Counted from the first letter of the stretch, positions 53,791 through 63,459 are shown. The stretch is 64,000 nucleotides of DNA from Martelella sp. NC20 (GCF_013459645.1 NZ_CP054861.1:478501-542500); one strand, 5' to 3'. A program made the numbers and translations. The notes: a model not told the origin generated them from the sequence alone.

Positions 53791-56006
53791 CGATTTCGTG
53801 CGAACTGCCGCTGCATCGAAGCCAGAATTTCAGATGCAAGGCGGATCGCGCCAGTCTCATCCAGCCGGCAGGAAAGCGCATCCTGTTGCAACAGGTCTGC
53901 GCTCAGAAACGGGTGAAATTTTTCAGACTGTGGTTCTGCCTGCCGGTAGAACAAGGAAAGCCTCTCGCTTTCTGCAATCAACGCAAGCGCATCCTCAAGC
54001 CCGAGTTCAGCTTCTTTCGTGCGAACCTCGATAAACCCGTCATAGATCGATGTTTCAAATCCGAAGCCTCCCAGCGCGAGCGCCAGTGTGTTGGTCACGA
54101 CACTGCCCTTGCGGGTCGCAATGAGATGGCCATCCTCCCCCGTGGCAATAATGCGGTGGAAACCTGCTTCTGCCAGCGCGAAATTCCCACGTGCTTCGGC
54201 AAGAAGTGCCGCCGCCTGCTTGTCGAGGTAGATCGGCACGGCTTGGCCTTCCAGAACCTCGAACATTTTCTCCACCACCTGGTTATCGATCTCGCCGGGA
54301 TCGCCTCCGAACAATGGCGGCGCACCTGCCCTCGATCTTGTTACGAGGATGACCTTTTCCCTCTCGTGGATCTCGACAATTTCCCATCGCCGTCCCGAAA
54401 AGATGATGGTCATGCCGGGCGCCAGGATGTTGTCGACAGGCAAGGTTCCGAGATCCTTGCCCTGTTCGACAAGGCGAAATTCCTCCGGCGTCTTGAACAC
54501 GGCGTAGAAGCTGTAATGCTCAACCAGTTTCTCGCCCTGTCGACCAAGGAGAAGCAGGCCGTTGTCGGACTGCTCGATCAGCGCAATATCGGGACTTCCG
54601 ATCTGTCGCAACACGGCGAGGAACAGGGTGGTATCGACAGCATAAAACGGCCCCTTGCGGCATAGCGTGGCGTAAAGACGTTCCGCGCTCGCGCCACCGC
54701 GTTCGGCGATCACCGCAAGGATCTGATGAACCAATGTCGAAAGATGAAGCGCTGACGAGCGCGGGGGCTCATACCATTTCTGAAGATAGAGTTCGATCAT
54801 GGCGATGGCCCGCACCAGACCGAGCCGAAACCGGTCAGCAAGGTGACTGCCCTTCTCAAGTCGCGCCTCGATCTGATATTGGCGCAGGATCGAAGGCTGG
54901 CCGGCACGGCGGCCTGACCGCCCCAGCCGCTGCGCCAGCGATGCAACCGTGAACGGGGCGCCGATCTGCGCGACGCAAGTCACCGAACCGATATCGATGC
55001 CCAGTTCGAGTGTGGATGTGCAGATCGCCGTCGTCGGCAGGCTCGCATCCTTCAGGCGTTTTTCGACGAATTCACGGTGTTCCTTGGAAAGAGATGCATG
55101 GTGGGGATAGAACTCCTGCGGAAGCCCCTGAGCCTCGCCGAGCAGGCGCAACCGATCGGCATAGAGTTCCACTTTGCCTCTGGAGCCGGCGAACACCAGA
55201 TTGTTTGAGCCGCGCAACTTCTCGAACAGATGCATGGCGATCGCCGCTTCGGCGGAACGATCATCTTTCGCCGCAACCTCATCCTCAGGCACTTTTCCAC
55301 CCGTGAGGTAGCCTCTCAGCTGCACCTGAAATTCCGCGCCACCGCCCGCTGCATCACACAGAACCACATCATCGGGGGCTTCTCTTCGCAGAAAGTGACG
55401 AGCAAGACCGGTGTCGCCGAGCGTGGCAGAGAGCCCGACCCGTCGGATTTGCCGTCCCGTGGAGATTTCCATACGCGTCATCAGGGAGCGGAGTTGAATG
55501 CCGCGTTCCGAATCGAGGAGCGTGTGCAGTTCGTCCAGCACGATTGCCCGCGTTGCGCCAAACAAGGTCGCGATCGAGCTACCGCGGCGAACGAACAACG
55601 CTTCAAGTGATTCCGGTGTGATCAACAGAACCCCACGGGGTGCTTTAAGCGCGCGCGATTTCACACCGGAGCCGATATCGCCATGCCAGGGAACAACCGC
55701 AAGCTCGGCCTCCCTGCACATATCCTCAAGGCGCCGGGTTTGGTCATTGATCAAGGCTTTCAGCGGACCGACATAGACCAGGTCGAAGCCGTGGTCCTGA
55801 GCGGGTTCTTCAAGCAAGACATCTGAAATCAACGGCAGAAAAGCGGCTTCAGTCTTCCCTCCTGCCGTTGCCGCAGTGATGATGACATCGTCATTCGTGC
55901 CGAGAATGGCGTTAATGCCTGCCGTCTGAACCGGTCGCAGCGAGGGCCAGCCCTGCTGCCGTATCCATTTCTGAAGCGGGGGTGCAAGCTGGTCGAAAGC
56001 GTTCAT
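53787..56006 (-). CDS. sngC: Lhr-like DEAD/DEAH helicase, SngC of a Shango-like system
   Basis: A 739-residue superfamily 2 helicase. Motif I is ITAATAGGKTEAAF (residues 43-56), Ia GPLKALINDQ, II IVLDELHTL (Asp158-His161), III VGLSATLGD, IV NLVFAGSRGKVELYADRLRL, V STLELGIDIGSV and VI LAQRLGRSGRRAG. An Lhr-type winged-helix and C-terminal region follows. It overlaps the ATPase gene (ATGA) and the exonuclease gene (ATGA). Gene order TerB protein, ATPase, helicase matches the Shango anti-phage system. Confidence 0.9.
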   Translation of the reverse strand: MNAFDQLAPPLQKWIRQQGWPSLRPVQTAGINAILGTNDDVIITAATAGGKTEAAFLPLISDVLLEEPAQDHGFDLVYVGPLKALINDQTRRLEDMCREAELAVVPWHGDIGSGVKSRALKAPRGVLLITPESLEALFVRRGSSIATLFGATRAIVLDELHTLLDSERGIQLRSLMTRMEISTGRQIRRVGLSATLGDTGLARHFLRREAPDDVVLCDAAGGGAEFQVQLRGYLTGGKVPEDEVAAKDDRSAEAAIAMHLFEKLRGSNNLVFAGSRGKVELYADRLRLLGEAQGLPQEFYPHHASLSKEHREFVEKRLKDASLPTTAICTSTLELGIDIGSVTCVAQIGAPFTVASLAQRLGRSGRRAGQPSILRQYQIEARLEKGSHLADRFRLGLVRAIAMIELYLQKWYEPPRSSALHLSTLVHQILAVIAERGGASAERLYATLCRKGPFYAVDTTLFLAVLRQIGSPDIALIEQSDNGLLLLGRQGEKLVEHYSFYAVFKTPEEFRLVEQGKDLGTLPVDNILAPGMTIIFSGRRWEIVEIHEREKVILVTRSRAGAPPLFGGDPGEIDNQVVEKMFEVLEGQAVPIYLDKQAAALLAEARGNFALAEAGFHRIIATGEDGHLIATRKGSVVTNTLALALGGFGFETSIYDGFIEVRTKEAELGLEDALALIAESERLSLFYRQAEPQSEKFHPFLSADLLQQDALSCRLDETGAIRLASEILASMQRQFARNR

Positions 56007-57313
56007 CCGAGTTTGAAGCTGCTCAGTTCGTCATCCGATTGGGGCGCCACACCTGCACCATCTTCAATGTCGCTCATGTCATCGCCGGTGTCATTGGCGA
56101 TCTCGATCTCCTCGATCAGGTCGCTCCACTCCGTGCCCGGATTCTGCTGCAGCACTGCGACAAGATTGACGAAGGCCGTCACCGTGTTGCGCGGTGTCCG
56201 GAAATAGGCCTCGCCGATCCTTTCGGAACAATGGCGCATGAAGGCTTCAAGCGCGGCATCCGGCAACTGCTGCCCCTCGTCATGGGCAATCAGATTGACC
56301 TTGCTCAGCAACACGAAGAGATCTTCGGGGGTCAGGCTGGAAAGCCGGACCACAGGCCCGGAAAGATCGACCAGGCCATCGCGGGCAAAGCTGTTTTCGG
56401 CAAGCCGGGATTGCAGCGCCTCGTAACTGTAAAGCCCGCGCCGCGTGTTCATCAGGAATTCCGGCGTGCCGCCCATGATGAAGCCGAGATGGCTGGCGCT
56501 GCCCTGCAGAACATCATTCAATATTCGCAAAATCTGCTCGTAGTTGGCATTGCGCGCCTGAGAGGATGTCAGTTTGAACAGGTTCACCATTTCGTCGAGA
56601 GAAACCAGCAGGCCGCTATATCCCGCCTCGCAGACGAATGCGGACATCAGTTTCAGGTGATCATAGACATTGGCATCATCGATGATGGTGCGCACGCCAA
56701 GCGCATTTCGGGCGTCTGTTCGTGTCGCAAACTCACCACGCAGCCAGCGAAGCGCTGCCGACTTGAGTTCCTCGTCACCGGTCTCGTGTCCCTCCCAGTA
56801 ATTGCGGATCACTTCGGCGAATTCGAAGCCGTTGGTCATTTCCTCAAAATGCGCCAGCCGCTCCCGGATCAGTTCGCCTGTCGCCTTGTCCTGTTTTTCC
56901 GCATCCCGCTGCAACTGGCTGACGAAGCGCTCGACGACGCTCGCCATTGCACCACCATCCGGCTTGGTGCGCGAGGACAGGTTCCGCGCCATCTCGCTGT
57001 AAAGGCTACGTGCCTGACCACCGGTCGCGTGCAGCCGCCGATCAGGCGCCAGATCGGCCGACATCACGATCAGCCCCTTTTCGAGGGCAACGAGGCGGAT
57101 GAGATTTAGGAAAAAGGTTTTGCCGGAGCCATATTCGCCGATGACGAAACGGATCGCCGAACCGCCCTCCGCGATCCGCTCCATATCCCTGACAAGTTCC
57201 TCGATTTCGCGGGCGCGCCCGACCTGAATGTGTTGCAGCCCCAGTCGCGGGACCACGCCCGCCCGCAATGCCTGGATGATCGTGTCGCGTTCTCGTCGCT
57301 TTATGGCAGCCAT
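56003..57313 (-). CDS. sngB: P-loop ATPase (DUF2791/BrxD-like), SngB of a Shango-like system
   Basis: A 436-residue AAA-type ATPase. Walker A is VIGEYGSGKTFFLNLIRL (Gly59 to Thr66) and Walker B GLLVSLDEMVNL (Asp240, Glu241). A sensor-like Asn lies in RILNDVLQGS, and LGFIMGGTPEFL and EAYFRTPRNTVTAFVNLVAV follow. This is the ATPase type found beside TerB-N/TerB-C proteins and in BREX-like loci. It starts 10 bases after the TerB gene ends and overlaps the helicase start by 4 bases. Confidence 0.88.
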   Translation of the reverse strand: MAAIKRRERDTIIQALRAGVVPRLGLQHIQVGRAREIEELVRDMERIAEGGSAIRFVIGEYGSGKTFFLNLIRLVALEKGLIVMSADLAPDRRLHATGGQARSLYSEMARNLSSRTKPDGGAMASVVERFVSQLQRDAEKQDKATGELIRERLAHFEEMTNGFEFAEVIRNYWEGHETGDEELKSAALRWLRGEFATRTDARNALGVRTIIDDANVYDHLKLMSAFVCEAGYSGLLVSLDEMVNLFKLTSSQARNANYEQILRILNDVLQGSASHLGFIMGGTPEFLMNTRRGLYSYEALQSRLAENSFARDGLVDLSGPVVRLSSLTPEDLFVLLSKVNLIAHDEGQQLPDAALEAFMRHCSERIGEAYFRTPRNTVTAFVNLVAVLQQNPGTEWSDLIEEIEIANDTGDDMSDIEDGAGVAPQSDDELSSFKLG

Positions 57314-57323
57314 CTGTTCCCCC

Positions 57324-60300
57324 TTAAGCCGGCAACTGCAATCGCCGGACGATATCCGTATTCAACTCGAAACCTTCGTATTCCTCAATAAGCGCATCGT
57401 CGTAGCGCGAGAATGACCATTCATTGATCGTTTCCAGTCCACCGGCCGCCATCAGGCCATGCTGACTGGCCAGCATGTTGAATTCCATCTCCGACCACTG
57501 ATCGCGGGTGACAAGCTCGATCACGAAACCCGCGTGAACCGGATCGAGGCCAGGCAGAACGTGCTGCTGCACGTCATCATGTGGCTCATCATCGAGATCA
57601 TCGTCGATATCGGAAGCGAAGATGGCGCCCAGAACAGAGGAGACGCGTTCTGTATCCTGGCGGATCGATGCAATTCTGCCGCTGTCGAGAAAATCGGGGC
57701 GGGCTTCGGCAGGAATCGCTTCGCCCGGCTCGGTCGGCTGCGCGCGCAACAGCGTGACCGGTTCATCTGAGGCTGAAAGCGCGTGAATGTCGGAGTAGAC
57801 CTCCGCTTCGGAAATGCCGAGAAACTTGTAGATCTTCTCGATCGCGGAGACCTCATCGGCTGCGACCACATTGTCGGCGTGAACCATTGCCACAATGGCC
57901 CTTCTGATCGCGCCGCTCTCGGCCGGAGAGACGTTCTGCAGGCTTTTGCGCAGCCCCCTTGCGTCAGGCGGCACGGAAAGTTGCCAGGCAAGATTGGCTG
58001 TCAGGCGATTTCGCTCCGCCTCGTTCAACGGTTTGTCGTCGATCAGGCGCTGCAGTGCCATGCGTTCGGCTGGCGCAATCTCGTTGTCGGCATGCGCGAT
58101 GAAAGCGCCGACCGTTAGTTCGGTTAGCGCTTGTTTATATCCGTCGCTGACACTCTCGAGATCGCCATCAGCTTGCTCAAAAAGCATCACCGGATCGCCG
58201 ATCTTCGGACCGCGCGGGGCAAAGCGCGGATCGGGAGAAAAGCCGATGCCGAGCCGCGCAAGCGCATCGGCCGCGCTCACAAGCTGTTTCTTTCCGATCT
58301 TGTCAGGAACCGAACCTTCCAGTTTGGCGACGAGATCGACCAGCTGCACCAGGCCGCCGCCGTCGATGATACCGTGTGCCCAAAGCCTGATCTCCTCAAG
58401 ATCGGCGGAGGGGAACAGCGGCCAGAGGGTTGGCGGAAGCAAGGCATGCGCTTCGACGCTCCCGCGCCCTTCAGGATTTCGACCGAGATAGCGGCTCAGC
58501 TTATCGAGTTCGTCGATGGCCTCGTCCGCGATTGACTTTGCTGCGGTAACAGGCGTTCCAAGGCTGGATATATCCGGGATCGGCTGACCGTTTGCTTTCG
58601 GAAGGAGCTCAACCTCGAACTCCGAAGACGCTGCCCGGTAGGTAACCTTGAGATCGCGTTTGGGCTTGCGGAGCTTAAGCCCGTCCGGATATTTTTCGTT
58701 GAATTTCAGGCCGAACAGTGCACGGAACTCCTCCGCACAACGCTGTGCCGGGGTGCGTCCGTAACATTCCGGGTGGCAATGCCAAAAGCTCAGCAGCTGT
58801 TCGGCCGATAGTCGCCCTCCTTCAGCGATTGTCGTGCCCAGCAGGATTTTGACCGGAAGCGGCAGCTCGCCGCTTTCCGACCCGAATGCCAGCTCAAGCG
58901 GGCGCGCGTCCTCCACAAAAGGAGCTGCGGCTTCCAGAAAAAGGCCAAGATAGCGCCGCGCCGAATGGTTCTCGTAATAGAGCGCCTGAAGACGTTCGAC
59001 CTCGCGCAATATCTCAAGCTTTTCAGACATACCGGGCTTGTCGACGAAGAACCGGCGTTCGAGGCTGTAAAAATAGAGAAACATGTAACCGGCGTCATAT
59101 CGGGCATCGTTGCGGCCCGACGCGAGCCAATCGAGATATGTCCCACGGGCGATCGGCGACATCTCCGAATAATTCGGCCAGTACGGCATGCTCCCCCCAG
59201 CGATGTCGCCGCTGCCCGATGAAGCTTTCAAACCGGGATCGATATACGCCCGGCATTTTTCCTGATAGCGACCGGCCCTTGGCGGCGTGCCGACATAGAC
59301 CATCCCCGCGATCGTGCGCCCGGCAATCTTGACGGTCTCTCCCGGTGGAAGCCAGGCGCCCTGCTTTGCGAACCACCCACGATCGGAGGTTTCGCGCTTG
59401 CTGGTCAGGCGATCGGAGCCGGTCTCGACATGCAGCCCACCAGCGCTTCGCCGGTCAGAGACCGTAGAAGGGGACGAAACAGGATGGCTTTTTGAAGCAA
59501 AGAGACCTGCTGCAGGATTGGCATTCGCCAGTCTGAAATGACTGTCATCTGCTTTGCGCTTCGCAGAGGTTGACCCCGATGTGGCTCCGCCACCGACACG
59601 GTTCATTCCGGCGGGGACTACTTCGCTAGGCGGCGATACTGCCTGTTTTCCGAGTGGCGCAGTTGAATACGCCGACGCCGAACGATTTGCGGACACAAAA
59701 TTGCCCTCGACGGCGTAGTTTCTCGCATTAGCTTGCGCGATCTTTCTCTTGATACGTCTGCGCCGGAGCCAGATGAAAATCAACAGAGCGGGAATTGCGA
59801 TTACAAGAGCGGTCTCAAGCGGGTCATCTGACGAAGACGTACCGCTCTCTCCGACAACCGCCTTCGGCACCTCCGTCCGGGCTGACGGCGGAGGCGGAAG
59901 AGTGTCGGCGCTATCACCGTTTCGCCCTTCCTCCGCAAGCTCCGGCGCAGATGAAGGAGCCGGGCTCTCAAGGGGAGGCGACGTGGCGCTTGTGTCCTCG
60001 GCAGGGAATTCCTCTTTGCTTTCAGACTCGGAGTTTCCAAGGGCATTGATCGGCGCCGTCTCTGCTTGGTTCAAAGGGACCGGTTCCTCACTGACAGCCG
60101 GGACCGTCGCTATTGCGGGCGGATCTGGCTCGGCCTCTTTCCCGATCGCCGCCTGCGTGGCCGCATCTTGCATGCCGGTCTCTGCCAGACCGTGATCTGC
60201 CTGGAACGCTTTCAGTGCGGCACGTGTCTTGGGACCATCGATTCCGTCCACCGTCCCCGGCCTGTACCCATTTTCGGCCAGGAAACTCTGAAGTTCTCGA

Positions 60301-60401
60301 ATAGAAAGTTCTTCTGCGTTAGCTATCGGCGCAAACCAGATCACCGCGCCAGCGAATAAAACTGCCAGACACTTCCAGAATTTCGCCCCCACCTCACTCA
60401 T
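57324..60401 (-). CDS. sngA: TerB-domain protein with periplasmic peptidoglycan-binding domain, SngA of a Shango-like system
   Basis: A 1025-residue protein. Residues 1-29 look like a signal peptide (CLAVLFAGAVIWFAPIANA then EE). Residues 31-87 form a peptidoglycan-binding domain (LSIRELQSFLAENGYRPGTV, DGIDGPKTRAALKAFQADHG). A Pro/Ser/Glu-rich linker follows. Residues 196-212 are a membrane helix (LETALVIAIPALLIFIWL) with RRRRIKRK behind it, placing the rest in the cytoplasm. TerB_N lies near 345-560 (WLPPGETVKIAGRTIAGMVY, YDAGYMFLYFYSLERRFFVD). A TerB-like acidic helical region (ELTVGAFIAHADNEIAPAER, AIVAMVHADNVVAADEVSAI) and TerB_C end follow. Start ATG at 60401, ribosome site weak. Heads the sngABC-exonuclease operon. 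Confidence 0.85.
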   Translation of the reverse strand: MSEVGAKFWKCLAVLFAGAVIWFAPIANAEELSIRELQSFLAENGYRPGTVDGIDGPKTRAALKAFQADHGLAETGMQDAATQAAIGKEAEPDPPAIATVPAVSEEPVPLNQAETAPINALGNSESESKEEFPAEDTSATSPPLESPAPSSAPELAEEGRNGDSADTLPPPPSARTEVPKAVVGESGTSSSDDPLETALVIAIPALLIFIWLRRRRIKRKIAQANARNYAVEGNFVSANRSASAYSTAPLGKQAVSPPSEVVPAGMNRVGGGATSGSTSAKRKADDSHFRLANANPAAGLFASKSHPVSSPSTVSDRRSAGGLHVETGSDRLTSKRETSDRGWFAKQGAWLPPGETVKIAGRTIAGMVYVGTPPRAGRYQEKCRAYIDPGLKASSGSGDIAGGSMPYWPNYSEMSPIARGTYLDWLASGRNDARYDAGYMFLYFYSLERRFFVDKPGMSEKLEILREVERLQALYYENHSARRYLGLFLEAAAPFVEDARPLELAFGSESGELPLPVKILLGTTIAEGGRLSAEQLLSFWHCHPECYGRTPAQRCAEEFRALFGLKFNEKYPDGLKLRKPKRDLKVTYRAASSEFEVELLPKANGQPIPDISSLGTPVTAAKSIADEAIDELDKLSRYLGRNPEGRGSVEAHALLPPTLWPLFPSADLEEIRLWAHGIIDGGGLVQLVDLVAKLEGSVPDKIGKKQLVSAADALARLGIGFSPDPRFAPRGPKIGDPVMLFEQADGDLESVSDGYKQALTELTVGAFIAHADNEIAPAERMALQRLIDDKPLNEAERNRLTANLAWQLSVPPDARGLRKSLQNVSPAESGAIRRAIVAMVHADNVVAADEVSAIEKIYKFLGISEAEVYSDIHALSASDEPVTLLRAQPTEPGEAIPAEARPDFLDSGRIASIRQDTERVSSVLGAIFASDIDDDLDDEPHDDVQQHVLPGLDPVHAGFVIELVTRDQWSEMEFNMLASQHGLMAAGGLETINEWSFSRYDDALIEEYEGFELNTDIVRRLQLPA

Positions 60402-60980
60402 TGCAAGTCCACTTTCAACGCATTGCTCGGAGTAAGGCCAACATTGCGTTTTTTGACCTCTTCTTGCAAGCACTCCTAAATATAGCGATCTATGACTTTG
60501 GCGACTGTCGGCTCGATATAGGCCAGGTCGGACTGGTGCAGCCGAGGCGGCATGTGATTGCTCGCGATGGAGCATCGCGACAACTTTGGGGGCTCAACGG
60601 GATATGCACGTTCGTGCCCGTCGCCGTGAGATTCATTCGCGTGAAATTCTCGTGTCCGGGCACGAGCCAGGCCTCATCGAAATGACTCAAATGGGGCCGA
60701 GAGGTGACCGTCCGGTTCAGAGTACTTGAAAAGAGATAGCCGCCGATCTCGGCCATCGCGCTGCACTGTCGGCTGCCGGCCACTTGAAGTCATTTCGATT
60801 TCTTAGCACAAATGTCTGCTACTCACGAAAGCTTCCGTTGGCATCCGATCGTCTCTGACGCACGCCGTACAAATGTCGAACTCCCCGCGAAGGCGATCAC
60901 GCCCCTGGACGGCTATTTCGACGGACTCCTCGCCGAGGTTATACGGATCATGTCATAGAGGCCGTCAAATGCCGAGCGGT
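60402..60980. other. Intergenic region upstream of the Shango-like operon
   Basis: A 579-base stretch with the leftward promoter of sngA (AT-rich at 60430-60500). A 12-base inverted repeat, ATCGAAATGACT at 60676-60687 and AGTCATTTCGAT at 60788-60799, encloses about 100 bases. A short leftward frame (60490-60783) has no family signature and no good ribosome site, so I do not call it. Confidence 0.45.
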
Positions 60981-60983
60981 CGA

Positions 60984-61646
60984 TCACAAGAACCTCTCGA
61001 ACGGAACCTCGCGGAAGGGTACAGCGTAGTGTGAGGCCGAATCCAGTGTGCGAATGGTCGCGCCGACCACTTGCCGCGCCTCGCGGCGCCAGTCTTCCTT
61101 TGGCGTGATCGCTGCCGCAGCAAGGACGAGGGCGGCATATGAGCCGTCCTGTAGCAGGTAGAGTGCGATCTCGACCAGAGCCCGAGCCGCTTCCTCGCGC
61201 ATGGGCCCCTCTCCTTCGAGAGCGAGTTCGGTCAGCCCTTCGATCTGCTGTCTCGGAAACGAGTTCGGCAGCTCCTTGAGGGTGGATCCGATGGGCGTGT
61301 CGAGATGGGCATTTCGAACTCGCGGCTGAGATAGGGCTCCCCGGATGAGCCTAAATCGAACAGCCGGATCGCTATGCTCCACAAAAAGATCGTGCAGGAT
61401 CGGAATTGGAACTTCCGGTTCTTCTTTCGCTCGGTTCTCGAGAAGGTACAACCAAGCCGACGGAGACAGGTCGTCCGACCTCATGCCGTCAAAGGTCTCT
61501 ATCGGAAGGGTATGACCAGGCTCCACACTAAGCCGCGTTGCAAGCTCAGCGAATTCAATGCCGGCTCCGTCGGACTCTGCGCGCGATGCATCTGGATCGA
61601 CGAGGGCCTCGAGAAGGCGACGGCCGAGGAGAAGTTCGCTTGTCAT
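60984..61646 (-). CDS. Unknown protein, third gene of an uncharacterised operon
   Basis: A 220-residue, Leu/Ala/Glu-rich, mostly helical protein without signal peptide (SELLLGRRLLEALVDPDASR, FRLIRGALSQPRVRNAHLDT, REEAARALVEIALYLLQDGS). The regular helices and REEAARALVEIA run suggest a HEAT-like scaffold, a weak guess. Its ATG at 61646 overlaps the preceding gene's stop by 4 bases; GGGTGGG lies upstream. The frame is open further but the extension has no start with a ribosome site. Confidence 0.7.
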   Translation of the reverse strand: MTSELLLGRRLLEALVDPDASRAESDGAGIEFAELATRLSVEPGHTLPIETFDGMRSDDLSPSAWLYLLENRAKEEPEVPIPILHDLFVEHSDPAVRFRLIRGALSQPRVRNAHLDTPIGSTLKELPNSFPRQQIEGLTELALEGEGPMREEAARALVEIALYLLQDGSYAALVLAAAAITPKEDWRREARQVVGATIRTLDSASHYAVPFREVPFERFL

Positions 61647-62413
61647 GCGCCCACCCAAAGAAGCTGTTGCGAGACATATGCGTTCAGAATGTCGACCGGG
61701 GTCGGCAACATCGTGGCCAGAGTTGGCGTCGGGCCGATCAACGCGTTGCGTCGAATACCTGACAGGGTCGGCTCGAACTCCTCGGCGAGGATGACGGTCA
61801 ACTGAGCCTGGACAACCCTCGTCGCAGTGACTCCGCTTGCCAGTTTCCCGGGCGCTGACCATTCCGAAATGGCGAGCCATCGATCATGAACCCGGTTGGT
61901 GTACCGATTGTGGAACTCGTCGGGTCGGAAGACGACGACGTCGATGCCGAAGCGCTCCTTGAACAAGGTCCGCAACAGATGATTGGCCCAATTGGCGTGG
62001 GCCGTCAGGGTCAGCATTGGATAGAGCGGCTGCTGCTGAGCCCATGCCACGTAGAGATTGGCAATCGCCTGATCTGTCGCGTCGAAGATTTTCCAACCAT
62101 GCGTCGAGGGGATTTGGGCGACGATCCCGCATCGACCGTAGATCGCACCCGATATCGGATACGCGATTGGGCATGCGTAGACACCCGGCCCCCAGGTAAA
62201 TCCGGGGCTTGGCGACACATATAGGCCAACCGCCCCTTTGCTGTTGGGCCCCGGTGGATATCGGCCGCCATGCTTCGCCCCGGTGTATTTAATAACCGTT
62301 CGGCTTTCATTCGGTCCCCGTCCCGGGGCGGCATTAGCTGCGTAGCCGATCGCGCTTGCCTGCGCGATTGCCGCCTCGATCTCCAGATCGACCGTTGTCG
62401 GTTTTCCACTCAT
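61643..62413 (-). CDS. Unknown protein, possible ADP-ribosyltransferase-like fold
   Basis: A 256-residue protein of no recognised family. Residues 40-105 read VIKYTGAKHGGRYPPGPNSK, GAVGLYVSPSPGFTWGPGVY, ACPIAYPISGAIYGRCGIVA. The GxGVYxxP...AxxYG pattern recalls ADP-ribosyltransferase cores (His/Tyr-Tyr-Glu type), but the motif residues cannot be assigned with confidence. A later TVILAEEFEP could hold an acidic catalytic residue. 4-base overlaps on both sides (62410-62413 and 61643-61646) mean translational coupling within three genes. Confidence 0.65.
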   Translation of the reverse strand: MSGKPTTVDLEIEAAIAQASAIGYAANAAPGRGPNESRTVIKYTGAKHGGRYPPGPNSKGAVGLYVSPSPGFTWGPGVYACPIAYPISGAIYGRCGIVAQIPSTHGWKIFDATDQAIANLYVAWAQQQPLYPMLTLTAHANWANHLLRTLFKERFGIDVVVFRPDEFHNRYTNRVHDRWLAISEWSAPGKLASGVTATRVVQAQLTVILAEEFEPTLSGIRRNALIGPTPTLATMLPTPVDILNAYVSQQLLWVGA

Positions 62414-63459
62414 GGCTGAGTTCCATAGCGGGTTCGGATGCGTGACCAGACGTCACCTTGGCTACCGCCGGCACTCGTCGAAACGAGGGGTGTTGCAGTC
62501 ATTGGACCGCTGGGTGGATGAAAGGTGGGATTGAGGCACCACGCAGGAAGGATGATCGGAACGGTCGCACCGGCGGCCACCATCGCGCTTGCCCCTTGCG
62601 CAATTGCGAGATTTTGCTGGGTTGTCCCCATCACAGGCTGCTGGAAAACCGCACCGGTCGGAATGACAACCGGTGGATCCTCCAGCCCCTCCAGGATCAG
62701 GCCGATGCCGAATTGGATGTCTTTCTCCCGCCATCCAATCGCTTGCTCGAGATGTGCGGCGGCGTCGAACTTGAGCTCGTGCATCGCGAAAAATTCACCA
62801 AGGTCGCTGGACGACCCAAGACTGAAGCCGACCGCATGGGCGGCGATAACGCCTTTCTGCCGCCAAGAGACAATGCCCTCCTCGCCCTCATCCACTTTGA
62901 ACCCGAGCGCCTCAGGACCGGCGACGACAATCTGATCAGACAGTCCTTCTGCGTTTGCTGCTTCGATGCCGGCCGCATAGAGCGCGTTTGCACCCCCGAT
63001 GTCCGGATCTGCGAGCTTGCCGAAGTACTGAGAGGGCGCTTCCAGGACCTGATCTATGGCCACCGGACGGCCGCCAATGATATACCGGCTCTTCGTCACG
63101 GGCTTGAATATGTCCAAGGGGGGCCTCTCGGACCTCCTCCTGTCAGGCTGGATGAGTCCGCCAAGTTTTTCGACCGTCGCAGCAAGCTCAGGGCTCGCTA
63201 CGAGAAGGTGCCACCATTCCCCTGGAACCCAGAGGAGATTGTCCGGAAGCGCCGTAGCCATGTATGCGGCACTTCTGAGAGAACGGCGCGCAATCAGGTC
63301 GAGCGTGAGTGCTAGAACACCTTCATCGGGATTCTCGACCGCGATCAGTGGGGGGCGGACTACTATGTGCGAAGGGTCTGCACTACGCTCTTTGAGCTTC
63401 GACAGCACGAAAGACGTCGCGGCCTCGTCCTCTCCAAGGTACCAGTACAAGACCGTCAT
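62410..63459 (-). CDS. Unknown protein, first gene of an uncharacterised operon
   Basis: A 349-residue soluble protein. It begins VLYWYLGEDEAATSFVLSKL, a Rossmann-like beta-alpha start, and has RPPLIAVENPDEGVLALTLD and YMATALPDNLLWVPGEWWHL. The last 70 residues carry GTTQQNLAIAQGASAMVAAG and ATVPIILPAWCLNPTFHPPS. I recognise no family. The beginning could be a sensor or receptor-like alpha/beta domain. Heads the three-gene operon 63459 to 60984. Confidence 0.68.
   Translation of the reverse strand: MTVLYWYLGEDEAATSFVLSKLKERSADPSHIVVRPPLIAVENPDEGVLALTLDLIARRSLRSAAYMATALPDNLLWVPGEWWHLLVASPELAATVEKLGGLIQPDRRRSERPPLDIFKPVTKSRYIIGGRPVAIDQVLEAPSQYFGKLADPDIGGANALYAAGIEAANAEGLSDQIVVAGPEALGFKVDEGEEGIVSWRQKGVIAAHAVGFSLGSSSDLGEFFAMHELKFDAAAHLEQAIGWREKDIQFGIGLILEGLEDPPVVIPTGAVFQQPVMGTTQQNLAIAQGASAMVAAGATVPIILPAWCLNPTFHPPSGPMTATPLVSTSAGGSQGDVWSRIRTRYGTQP

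Noticed and set aside
60490..60783. 97-residue leftward open frame upstream of sngA
   Set aside because: No recognised domain and no clear ribosome site; it also lies largely within a repeat-bracketed stretch.
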